In this document: positions 25,203 through 33,041 of the stretch, piece after piece
Layout: each line of letters begins with the position of its first letter
Position numbering within the stretch: the stretch's first letter is position 1
Source: JBQTII01 sp052387905
GTDB taxonomy: Bacteria > Actinomycetota > Actinomycetes > Sporichthyales > Sporichthyaceae
Length of the DNA: 64,000 bases
Assembly (NCBI GenBank): GCA_052387905.1
Contig: JBQTIR010000009.1
Coordinates: 44,782-108,781 of the forward strand
Reading direction: 5' to 3'
Notes under the pieces: generated by a model
Database searches by the model: none
What the model saw: the letters and a program-made list of their open reading frames with translations, nothing else
Told to the model about the DNA's origin: nothing
Made by a program: the position numbers and the translations under genes

Positions 25203-25550
25203 TCATCCGACATCGATGAGCCGCCGGATGACGCGCTTGATCTCGGCGATCTTCTTCGGTGTCAGTTCCACGTCGATGGGGCGAACCAGGCGCCGGTAGT
25301 CGACGGCTTTGACCTGATCACACAGCACGGCGCTCGGGCGCTCCAGGTCGACCTCCGGATGGATCGCGAGCCCCCGTAAGCGCGTGGTGCAGGGAGCGAC
25401 GTAGACAAGCTCGTTGGGAAGCCGGCACGACATCGCACTGCTGACGATCACCGCGGGGCGCAGACCGGCTTGCTCCCGGCCGAGCTGCGGGTCGAAGTTC
25501 ACCCACCAGACCTGCCAGGGGCTCAGATTCCAGCTAGTCCCGGACTGCAA
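25203..25550 (-). CDS. MazF/PemK-like toxin, module 2
   Basis: About 115 residues. WQVWWVNFDPQLGREQAGLRPAVIVSS and VAPCTTRLRGLAIHPEV give the MazF fold. The start is uncertain: no ATG or GTG lies before the conserved WQVWW, and the best choice is the TTG at 25550 with GAGG 6 nt upstream, which overlaps the antitoxin end by 17 bp. It shares only the family pattern with module 1 and is not a recent copy of it. Confidence 0.8.
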   Translation of the reverse strand: MQSGTSWNLSPWQVWWVNFDPQLGREQAGLRPAVIVSSAMSCRLPNELVYVAPCTTRLRGLAIHPEVDLERPSAVLCDQVKAVDYRRLVRPIDVELTPKKIAEIKRVIRRLIDVG

Positions 25551-25755
25551 TGTCGACCTCGACGAGCGTGCGGTTCTCGGCGAGGTAATCCGCATATGCC
25601 TGCGGGTCAGCCATCAGGGTGGCGTACTGAGCCTGCACCGTCCGCTCGAACAGCAGCGCCTCGAGCGCCTCGTCCAAGGACACGCCCCCCATCTCCGCCG
25701 CGACGGCGGCGAGCTGGTCGCGGTTCTCCTTCGCCACCCGGATCGTCGTCTGCAT
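25534..25755 (-). CDS. Antitoxin of module 2
   Basis: Protein of 73 residues: an N-terminal MQTTIRVAKENRDQLAAVA segment of ribbon-helix-helix type, then a helical and acidic C-terminus. ATG start, with TATACT 6 nt upstream and no Shine-Dalgarno sequence, so it is probably made from a leaderless mRNA. Toxin gene overlaps its 3' end. Confidence 0.82.
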   Translation of the reverse strand: MQTTIRVAKENRDQLAAVAAEMGGVSLDEALEALLFERTVQAQYATLMADPQAYADYLAENRTLVEVDIAVRD

Positions 25756-25761
25756 GCGCTA

Positions 25762-25767
25762 AGTATA
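25762..25767 (-). promoter_or_regulatory. -10 box of toxin-antitoxin module 2 with nearby operator repeats
   Basis: TATACT on the minus strand lies 6 nt before the antitoxin ATG. AGTATACG and AGTACACG form a direct repeat 11 bp apart overlapping it, a likely self-repression site. Confidence 0.55.
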
Positions 25768-25796
25768 CGTTCAGTACACGTCCTTGTCGATTGAGT

Positions 25797-25980
25797 GAGG
25801 CACCGCCTCACCGCCGCCGTCGAACCAGCGGGTCCAACGCGGAACCAGCGCTGGCCGACGGGGCCGACGGAGCCGGACGCGAGCGAGGGACATCAAGGCG
25901 ACCCGCGTGGCCGAAGGACACGCGAAGAGCGAAGCGAGGAGTCCCCTCTGTCCCTCGCCGCGACCGGTGCAGTCGACCTG
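25797..25980. other. Non-coding spacer between module 2 and dnaE
   Basis: 184 bp with no convincing gene. It holds a 10-bp inverted repeat, GCGAGGGACA (25883-25892) and TGTCCCTCGC (25949-25958), which could terminate dnaE transcription, and an AGCGAAGCGAGG stretch like those near ftsW and murF. Confidence 0.5.
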
Positions 25981-28900
25981 TCAGCCCAGACAGCTGGGCC
26001 CGAGCAGGGCTTTCAGGTCGCCGAAGAGGGCGGGTGAGGGGGTGACGAACGGGCCCTTCTCCAGCCGCATCGTCAGCGTGCGGGCGCGGCTGGCCAGTTC
26101 CAGGTGGACCTCGATGGTGCCGGGGTGGGCCGCGAGGACGTCCTTGAGGCGGTCGACCAGGGGCTGGCGGCAGCGGTCGGCGGGGAGCTTGACGATGACG
26201 GGCCCGCCGGTGGACTTGGTGACGTCCGGGAGGGTCAGCTCCATGGCGACGAGCTTGGGAGTGTCGTCCCGGCGGTCGAGGCGGCCCTTGACCGCGACGA
26301 CGATGTCCTCCGCGAGCTGGCCACCGATCAGTTGGTAGGTCGCGGGGAAGAACATGCACTCGATCGCGCCGCCGAGGTCCTCGACCATGGCGATCGCCCA
26401 GGGGTTGCCCTGCTTGGTCATCTTCCGCGAGATCGAGGTGATCAGCCCGGCAATCGTGACCGAGGAGCCGTCCGGGCGCGCGTCATCGCCGGTCAGCGCC
26501 GCGATCGGGCAGTCCGCGACCATCGCGAGGATCGGCTCGATCCCCAGCAACGGGTGGTCGGAGACGTAGAGCCCGAGCATCTCGCGCTCGTAGGCGAGCA
26601 GCGTGGCCTTGTCCCACTCGTTGCTGCCGATCTCGATGTCGATCGAGCTGTCCCCACCGGCGGCGCCGGAGTCCATGCCGCCGAACAGCGAGTCCTGCCC
26701 GATGGCCTCATTGCGCTTGATGTCGATGACGGCGTCGATGGCGCGTTCGTGGATCTGCACCAGCGCGCGGCGCGGGTGCGAGAGCGAGTCGAAGGCGCCG
26801 GCCTTGATGAGGGACTCGACCGTCTTCTTGTTGCAGACCTGGGCAGGCACCTTGCGCAGGAAATCCGCGAACTCGGTGAACTCTCCTGCGTCGGTGCGTG
26901 CGGCCACGATCCCGGCGACGACGTTGGCGCCGACGTTGCGGATCGCGGACAGCCCGAAGCGGATGTCGGTGCCGCGCGGGGTGTAGTCGGCCTCGGAGGC
27001 ATTGACGTCCGGCGGGAGCACCTTGATGCCCATGCGTCGGCACTCACCGAGGTAGAGCGCGGACTTGTCCTTGTCGTCACGCACCGAGGTCAACAGCGCA
27101 GCCATGTACTCGGCCGGGTAGTTGGCCTTGAGGAAGGCCGTCCAGTAGGAGACCAAGCCGTAGCCCGCGGTGTGCGCCTTGTTGAAGGCGTAGTCGGAGA
27201 ACGGGACGAGGATCTCCCACAGCGTCTTGATCGCCGCGTCGGAGTACCCGTTGGCCTTCATCCCGTCGGAGAACGGGACGTACTCCTTGTCGAGGATCTC
27301 CTTCTTCTTCTTGCCCATCGCGCGCCGCAACAGGTCGGCAGCGCCCAAGGAGTACCCGGCGAGCTTCTGCGCGATCGCCATGACTTGTTCCTGGTACACG
27401 ATCAGGCCGTAGGTGTCACCCAGGATCTCCGCAAGTGGTTCGGCGAGCTCAGGGTGGATCGGCACCACCGGCTTGCGCCCGTTCTTGCGGTCCGCGTAGT
27501 CGTTGTGCGCGTTCGCGCCCATCGGTCCAGGGCGGTAGAGCGCGAGCACCGCGGAGATGTCCTCGAAGTTGTCCGGCGCCATCGCCCGCAGCAGGGAGCG
27601 CATCGGTCCGCCGTCGAGCTGGAACACCCCGAAGGTGTCCCCCCGGGTCAACAGCTCGTAGGCCTTACGGTCCGTCAGTTCCAACGTCTCCAGGACCAGG
27701 GGCTGACCGCCGTTGATCTCGATGTTGGCCAGGCAGTCATCGAGCACGGTGAGGTTGCGCAGACCCAGGAAGTCCATCTTGAGCAGGCCGAGGGACTCGC
27801 ACGCACCCATGTCGAACTGGGTGATGATCGCCCCGTCCTGCTCACGGCGCTGGATCGGGATGACATCCAGCAGCGGCTCGCTGGACAGGATCACCCCGGC
27901 CGCGTGCACGCCCCACTGCCGCTTGAGGCCCTCCAGCCCCTTCGCGGTGTCGACAACCTTCTTCACGTCGAGGTCGGCCTCGTACAGCGCGCGGAACTCG
28001 GCGGCCTCGGAGTACCGCGGGTGGGTGGTGTCGAAGATCCCGGCCAGCGGGATGTCCTTGCCCATCACCGCCGGCGGCATTGCCTTGGTGATGCGGTCCC
28101 CCATCGCGAAGGGGTAGCCCAGGACCCGGGAGGCGTCCTTGACGGCCGCCTTGGCCTTGATCTGGCTGTAGGTGATGATCTGCGCGACACGTTCCTCGCC
28201 GTAGGTCTCGGTGGCGTAGCGGATCATGTCGCCGCGGCGACGCTCGTCGAAGTCCATGTCGATGTCGGGCATCGACACGCGCTCGGGGTTGAGGAAGCGC
28301 TCGAAGAGCAGGCCGTGCTTGAGCGGGTCCAACTCGGTGATGCCCAGGGCCCAGGCGATCACCGCCCCGGCGGCCGAGCCGCGACCCGGCCCGACCCGGA
28401 TCTTGTTGTTCTTCGCGTACTGCACCAGGTCCGCGGTGACCAGGAAGTACCCCGGGAAGCCCATCTGGATGATGACGCCGGTCTCGTACTCGGCCTGGGC
28501 CAGGTGCGCCTCGGGAACGCCCTGAGGGAAACGCAGGCGCAGCCCCCGCAGCACCTCCTTGCGCAGCCACGATTCCTCCGTCTCCCCCTCCGGCACCGGA
28601 AAGCGCGGCATCAGGTTCTGGCCGTCGGTGAAGGACATGTCGCAGCGCTCGGCGATCAGCAGCGTGTTGTCACACGCCTCGCGCAGGTCGTACTGGCCCT
28701 GCCAGAGGTTGCGCATCTCGGCCGGGGACTTGAGGTAGAAGTCCTGGGCGTCGAACTTGAAGCGGTTCGGGTCGGCGAGGGTCTTGCCGGACTGCACGCA
28801 CAGCAACACCTCGTGCGCGCCGGCGTCCTCGGCCTTGGCGTAGTGCAGGTCGTTGGTCGCCAGCAGCGGCAGGTTGAGGTCCTTGGCCAGGCGCAGCAGC

Positions 28901-29520
28901 CCGTCATGGGCGCGCTTCTCGATGCCGATGCCGTGGTCCATCAGTTCGCAGAAGAAGTTCTCCGCGCCGAAGATGTCGCGGAACTCCCCCGCGGCCGCCT
29001 TCGCCTTGTCGTAGTTACCGATCCGCAGCCAGGTCTGGATCTCCCCGGACGGGCAGCCGGTGGTGGCGATCAGACCCTTGCCGTAGGCATGGAGCAACTC
29101 GCGGTCCGCGCGGGGCTTGTAGAAGAAGCCTTCGAGGCTCGCCTTCGACGAGATCCGGAACAGGTTGTGCATACTCGCGGTGTCGGTGGCGAGCAGTGTC
29201 ATGTGCGTATAGGAACCGGACCCGGAGACGTCGTCCTCGCCGCCGTCGGCCCAGCGCACGCGGGTGCGCTCCCCGCGGTGGGTGCCCGGGGTGAGGTAGG
29301 CCTCCATCCCGACGATCGGCTTGATGCCGGCGGCCTTGGCCTTCTTGACGAAGTCGTAGGCGCCGAACACGTTGCCGTGGTCGGTCATCGCCAGGGCGGG
29401 CATGTCCATTTCCTGGCACCCGCGGAACAGGTCGTCCAGGCGCGCGGCGCCGTCGAGCATGGAGTACTCGGTGTGCACGTGCAGGTGGACGAACGAGTCG
29501 TTCATCCCCGCCGAACTCAT
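25981..29520 (-). CDS. dnaE: DNA polymerase III alpha subunit
   Basis: Replicative polymerase of 1179 residues (DnaE1 type by length and motifs). N-terminal PHP domain with HLHVHTEYSMLDG and MTDHG; polymerase active site with GPGRGSAAGA and PDIDMDFDERRRGD carrying the catalytic aspartates; KMDFLGLRNLTVLDD; then helix-hairpin-helix and OB domains (VTIAGLITSISRKMTKQG). The PHP metal residues look intact, which agrees with proofreading by this domain in actinobacteria. Start ATG at 29520, with a second ATG five codons later. Its last 73 bp exist in a second copy at 24940. Confidence 0.97.
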   Translation of the reverse strand: MSSAGMNDSFVHLHVHTEYSMLDGAARLDDLFRGCQEMDMPALAMTDHGNVFGAYDFVKKAKAAGIKPIVGMEAYLTPGTHRGERTRVRWADGGEDDVSGSGSYTHMTLLATDTASMHNLFRISSKASLEGFFYKPRADRELLHAYGKGLIATTGCPSGEIQTWLRIGNYDKAKAAAGEFRDIFGAENFFCELMDHGIGIEKRAHDGLLRLAKDLNLPLLATNDLHYAKAEDAGAHEVLLCVQSGKTLADPNRFKFDAQDFYLKSPAEMRNLWQGQYDLREACDNTLLIAERCDMSFTDGQNLMPRFPVPEGETEESWLRKEVLRGLRLRFPQGVPEAHLAQAEYETGVIIQMGFPGYFLVTADLVQYAKNNKIRVGPGRGSAAGAVIAWALGITELDPLKHGLLFERFLNPERVSMPDIDMDFDERRRGDMIRYATETYGEERVAQIITYSQIKAKAAVKDASRVLGYPFAMGDRITKAMPPAVMGKDIPLAGIFDTTHPRYSEAAEFRALYEADLDVKKVVDTAKGLEGLKRQWGVHAAGVILSSEPLLDVIPIQRREQDGAIITQFDMGACESLGLLKMDFLGLRNLTVLDDCLANIEINGGQPLVLETLELTDRKAYELLTRGDTFGVFQLDGGPMRSLLRAMAPDNFEDISAVLALYRPGPMGANAHNDYADRKNGRKPVVPIHPELAEPLAEILGDTYGLIVYQEQVMAIAQKLAGYSLGAADLLRRAMGKKKKEILDKEYVPFSDGMKANGYSDAAIKTLWEILVPFSDYAFNKAHTAGYGLVSYWTAFLKANYPAEYMAALLTSVRDDKDKSALYLGECRRMGIKVLPPDVNASEADYTPRGTDIRFGLSAIRNVGANVVAGIVAARTDAGEFTEFADFLRKVPAQVCNKKTVESLIKAGAFDSLSHPRRALVQIHERAIDAVIDIKRNEAIGQDSLFGGMDSGAAGGDSSIDIEIGSNEWDKATLLAYEREMLGLYVSDHPLLGIEPILAMVADCPIAALTGDDARPDGSSVTIAGLITSISRKMTKQGNPWAIAMVEDLGGAIECMFFPATYQLIGGQLAEDIVVAVKGRLDRRDDTPKLVAMELTLPDVTKSTGGPVIVKLPADRCRQPLVDRLKDVLAAHPGTIEVHLELASRARTLTMRLEKGPFVTPSPALFGDLKALLGPSCLG

Positions 29521-29604
29521 CCCGCGCCTCCCCCACTCCGCGACGTGAGATCCGCGGTTGTCCCGCAGCCTAGAACGCCCTTACGACAATTCCGCACCGT
29601 CCGG

Positions 29605-30186
29605 TCAATGCCGCCCGGCGAAGGCCATCCGGTCCACCAGCGCCAGCAGCAGCGCAGAGCCGACGAAGGCCAGGTGGATCGTCGCCAGCGTCAGCAGGCG
29701 CTCGTTGTCGACTCTGTCCACCGCCATGTACTGCTTGAGCAGGTGGATGCCCGAGATCGCCACGATCGAGGCGGCCAGCTTCAGCTTCACGGTGCCCAGG
29801 TCCAACTTGCCCAGCCAGGCCGGGACCTCGGCCTCGTCGGCGTTGTCGAAGCGCGAGACGAACGTCTCGTAGCCCGACAGCGCGACCATCACCAGCAGCC
29901 CGCCGACCAGCGCAAGGTCGATCAGCGCCAGGGCGGAGAGGATCAGCTCGGCTTCGGTCACCTCGGTGATGTGCTCGAACAGGTGCCAGAGTTCGCGGGC
30001 CGCGCTGATCGCGAACACGACGAGGACCGCCATCAGGATCAGGTAAAGCGGCATCAGCAGCCAGCGGGCCGCGAGCAGCGTGTACTCGATGGTGAGTTCG
30101 ACGCGCTTGAGCTGGCGGGCCGTCGCGGTGCGGGTCACCGGACGCGACGCCGGCACCTCGGTGGGCAGTTCTTCAGTCCCGGACAC
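29605..30186 (-). CDS. YqhA-family (UPF0114) membrane protein
   Basis: Protein of 193 residues. Four membrane segments are visible (about 39-60, 80-103, 133-152, 166-187), with the family stretch GYETFVSRFDN between the second and third. The function of the family is not established. GTG start. It lies between rluD and dnaE in the same direction and may be part of the lspA-rluD transcript. Confidence 0.82.
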   Translation of the reverse strand: MSGTEELPTEVPASRPVTRTATARQLKRVELTIEYTLLAARWLLMPLYLILMAVLVVFAISAARELWHLFEHITEVTEAELILSALALIDLALVGGLLVMVALSGYETFVSRFDNADEAEVPAWLGKLDLGTVKLKLAASIVAISGIHLLKQYMAVDRVDNERLLTLATIHLAFVGSALLLALVDRMAFAGRH

Positions 30187-30218
30187 GCACGGAAACCTAG
30201 CTGATCGCCCGGCGCCGG

Positions 30219-31157
30219 CTAACTCTGGCGGAGTCGTTCGAGCGCATCGGCCAGGTCGACGGGGTAGTCGCTGACGAAGGCGACGGCGGCGCCGGTGTCG
30301 GGGTGTTCGAAACCCAGTTCCTTCGCGTGCAGCCACTGCCGCGCCAGCCCGAGCCGCGTCGACAGCGTCGGGTCCGCCCCATAGGTCGAATCCCCGGCAC
30401 AGGGGTGACGCAGCGCGGCCATGTGGACCCGGATCTGGTGCGTACGCCCGGTCTCCAGTCGGATCCTCAGCAGGCTCGCGCCGGCGAAGGCCTCGAGGGT
30501 GTCGTAGTGGGTCACGCTGCGGCGGCCCCCGCGGTCCTCCGAGACCACCGCCCACTTGTAGTCGTGGACGGGGTGGCGCCCGATCGGAGCGTCGACGGTC
30601 CCCCGGCTCGGGTCCGGGTGGCCCTGGACCAGGGCGTGATAGATCTTCGTGACGGTGCGCTCCTTGAAGGCCCGCTTGAGCAGCGTGTAGGCCCGCTCGG
30701 ACTTCGCGACGACCATCAGCCCGGAAGTCCCGACGTCGAGGCGGTGCACGATCCCGGCCCGCTCGGCCGCCCCGGAGGTGGAGACGCGGAATCCGGCGGC
30801 GGCGAGCCCGCCGATCACCGTGGGACCGGTCCAGCCCGGGCTGGGATGGGCGGCGACCCCCACGGGCTTGTCGACGACCACGATGTGGTCGTCGTCGTGC
30901 ACGATCCGCATGCCGGGGACGGGTTCGGCCACCAGCTCGACCTGGACCGGCGTCGCTGCGGGCAATTCGACGACCAGCCAGGCGCCGGCGTGCAATCGAT
31001 CGGATTTTCCGACGCGAGTGCCGTCGACGTGCACGGCACCGGTCTCGGCGAGCTCCGCGGCGCGGGTGCGGGAGAGCCCGAAGAGCCGGGCCAGGCCCGA
31101 GTCGACGCGCTCGCCGGCGAGCCCGTCGGGGACGGGCAGTTCACGGGTATCACTCAC
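30219..31157 (-). CDS. rluD: RluA-family 23S rRNA pseudouridine synthase (RluD-like)
   Basis: Protein of 312 residues with an N-terminal S4 RNA-binding domain (LARLFGLSRTRAAELAETGAV) and the synthase domain with the catalytic aspartate in GIVHRLDVGTSGL and RLETGRTHQIRVH. It isomerises uridines in large-subunit rRNA. The order lspA-rluD is widely conserved. GTG start overlaps the lspA end by 8 bp. Confidence 0.92.
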   Translation of the reverse strand: MSDTRELPVPDGLAGERVDSGLARLFGLSRTRAAELAETGAVHVDGTRVGKSDRLHAGAWLVVELPAATPVQVELVAEPVPGMRIVHDDDHIVVVDKPVGVAAHPSPGWTGPTVIGGLAAAGFRVSTSGAAERAGIVHRLDVGTSGLMVVAKSERAYTLLKRAFKERTVTKIYHALVQGHPDPSRGTVDAPIGRHPVHDYKWAVVSEDRGGRRSVTHYDTLEAFAGASLLRIRLETGRTHQIRVHMAALRHPCAGDSTYGADPTLSTRLGLARQWLHAKELGFEHPDTGAAVAFVSDYPVDLADALERLRQS

Positions 31158-31785
31158 GTCGGTGAGTCTCGCGTCGCGGGCGGCGATGCCCGGCCACCGG
31201 CACGTTGCGTACCGCGAGGGTGATCATCATGAGCCCGGCCACCACGATGGCGGCGTCGGCGACGTTGAAGATCGGCCAGCCCCCGATCTCGACGAAGTCG
31301 ACGACATGCCCGTGCAGGAAGCCGGGCGAGCGGGCGAGGCGGTCGGTCAGGTTGCCCAGCGCCCCGCCGAGCAGCAGCCCCAGGGTGGCGGCCCAGCGCA
31401 GACTCCCGAGTCGCCACGACGTCGCCGCGATCACGGCGACGACCAGCAAGGTGATCAGCGTGAACAGTGCGGTCAGGTCGACTCCGACACCGAAGGCCGC
31501 GCCCGGGTTGCGGATCAGGCGCAGGGTCACCGGGATCCCGGGCACGTCGACCGGGGCCTGCGGGTCCAGCCAGGCTACGGCGACGACCTTGGTCACGACG
31601 TCGACCACGAAGGTGACCGTCGCGACGAACGCCAGCAGTGCGATGCGCGTGCGGCGCCGGGCATTCCAGGCGCGCTGGTGCCGGGCCTCGGCGGCGGCGA
31701 CGCGCGCGGTCTGGGTGTCCGCCGCAGACCGGTGCAGCGCGGGCGCGGCTGGCGGCAGAGCGACCTCTGCCGCGAAGTCCGTCAC
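31150..31785 (-). CDS. lspA: Lipoprotein signal peptidase (signal peptidase II)
   Basis: Membrane aspartic protease of 211 residues that removes signal peptides from lipoproteins. Four membrane helices; catalytic aspartates in LGNLTDRL and FNVADAAI, preceded by the RNPGAAFG motif. The N-terminus has an extra hydrophilic stretch of about 45 residues before the first helix; a later start is possible but no better one was seen. Confidence 0.93.
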   Translation of the reverse strand: MTDFAAEVALPPAAPALHRSAADTQTARVAAAEARHQRAWNARRRTRIALLAFVATVTFVVDVVTKVVAVAWLDPQAPVDVPGIPVTLRLIRNPGAAFGVGVDLTALFTLITLLVVAVIAATSWRLGSLRWAATLGLLLGGALGNLTDRLARSPGFLHGHVVDFVEIGGWPIFNVADAAIVVAGLMMITLAVRNVPVAGHRRPRRETHRRE

Positions 31786-31870
31786 GTCCGCAGGGTCTCA
31801 TGCTCCCGATATGCCGGACATGTCGCGTTTCTCATGTTTTGCCCTGGGACGAGCGGGTGGGTGAGTCGCG

Positions 31871-32785
31871 TCACCGGCGCTCTTCTCGTTGCTTGCAGAC
31901 CATACAGAGGCTGGCGCGCGGGAAGGCTTGGACGCGGGCCTTGCCGATGGCCTGTCCGCAGGACTCGCACACGCCGTAGCTGCCGTCCTCGAGCTTGGCC
32001 AGCGCGTGCTCACTCTGCGTCAACATGTCGACGGCGTTGTTCACCAGGGACATCTCCTGCTCGCGTTCGAGGGTCTTGGTCCCCGCGTCGGCCTGGTCCT
32101 CTCCCGATCCGTCGCCGTAGTCGCGCAACAGCGACTCCCGCTCGGCCCGGGCGAGGAGGATCTCCGCGCGCAACCGCGCGATGTCGGTGGTGAGGTCGGC
32201 GCGGATCTCTTTGACCTCGGCCGGGGTCCACCCGTCCTCACCGTCGCGGATGGGCAGACCGCCCTTGCGGACCAGGGGCGGGGGTGGCGCAGGCTCGACC
32301 GGAACGGGCCGAGGCGGCGGCGCCTTCATGGGGGCGGGGGCCGGCGCGTCCGCGACGGGCGACGGCGGCGGGGACTTGTCGGCCGTGGCCTTGGCCACCG
32401 ACGCACGTGCGGCCTCCGGTGCAGGCTGCGCGAGCTTCTTGGCAGGTACAGCCGCCTTCTTCGCGGGCGGGACAGCCTTCTTGGCCGGCGCGGCCTTCTT
32501 CGCCGGCGGAACGGCCTTCTTGGCCGGCGCGGCCTTCTTGGCCGGCGCGGCCTTCTTCGCCGGCGGAACGGCCTTCTTCCCGGGCGCAGCCTTCTTCGCG
32601 GGCGCAGCCTTCTTCGCCGGCGGAACGGCCTTCTTCGCGGGCGCAGCCTTCTTCACCGGCGTGGCTGCTTTGCCGGCAGACACCGTCGCGGAGCCGGCCT
32701 TGGTCCGCCCCGCTCCGACCGCCCGCGCGGCCTCACCAACGGCCGTACGCACGCGCCGCGTGAGTCGCCCGGGCGTGCTCACCAT
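31871..32785 (-). CDS. DksA/TraR zinc-finger protein with lysine-alanine repeat tail
   Basis: Protein of 304 residues. The C-terminal 120 residues are a DksA/TraR-type domain: a coiled coil (EIRADLTTDIARLRAEILLA) and a C4 zinc finger with CESCGQ and LCMVCK. The N-terminal 130 residues are low complexity, with repeated AAPAKKA and AVPPAKKA units like histone H1 tails, followed by a proline-rich linker. The first part should bind nucleic acid by charge. Start ATG with AAGGGA upstream. It may affect RNA polymerase or bind DNA. Confidence 0.88.
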   Translation of the reverse strand: MVSTPGRLTRRVRTAVGEAARAVGAGRTKAGSATVSAGKAATPVKKAAPAKKAVPPAKKAAPAKKAAPGKKAVPPAKKAAPAKKAAPAKKAVPPAKKAAPAKKAVPPAKKAAVPAKKLAQPAPEAARASVAKATADKSPPPSPVADAPAPAPMKAPPPRPVPVEPAPPPPLVRKGGLPIRDGEDGWTPAEVKEIRADLTTDIARLRAEILLARAERESLLRDYGDGSGEDQADAGTKTLEREQEMSLVNNAVDMLTQSEHALAKLEDGSYGVCESCGQAIGKARVQAFPRASLCMVCKQREERR

Positions 32786-32805
32786 TACGGTCCCTTCGCT
32801 GACCC

Positions 32806-32822
32806 CACAGATTATTACTGTG
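32806..32822. promoter_or_regulatory. Palindrome CACAG-ATTATTA-CTGTG in the promoter region
   Basis: A perfect 5-bp inverted repeat around an AT-only centre, 21 bp upstream of the DksA/TraR start. The centre can act as a -10 region; the arms could be a regulator site. Confidence 0.35.
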
Positions 32823-33041
32823 AGTAATCAAGATGTTACCAGTGGTACAGTGACGGTTCGTCATACGACGGCACTACCGTACCCAGCGTGGCCAGCCCCG
32901 GGCCGAACCTCGTCCGGCGCGCCGCGCAGCGGGCGCCAAGGATCCCTCCCGCCATCGGCGCCGCACCTGCGCTCCGCGGTCAGGCCCGCGCGCCGGGGGT
33001 ACCCTCGCTGTCGATCTCCGCCGGCGAAAGGCACCTCCTTC
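32823..33041 (+). promoter_or_regulatory. Structured leader of ileS, possible translational T-box
   Basis: 219 bp without a gene. TACAGT (32846-32851) is a -10 candidate. The leader then forms a hairpin GGTACAGTG/CACTACCGTACC (32844-32883), a stem GCGGG/CCCGC (32929-32952) with ATC in its loop, a T-box-like GGGGGTACC (32995-33003), and CCTCCTT, an anti-Shine-Dalgarno-like stretch, next to the start. Actinobacterial ileS genes often have translational T-boxes; here the key TGGN reads GGGT, so this is only a candidate. Confidence 0.35.

Noticed and set aside
26104..30204. Open frame of over 1300 codons on the plus strand
   Set aside because: It is antisense to dnaE; long shadow frames are normal at this GC content and the translation has no domain pattern.
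32450..32660. Tandem DNA repeat as a mobile or non-coding element
   Set aside because: It keeps the reading frame and codes the Ala/Lys-rich tail of the DksA/TraR protein.
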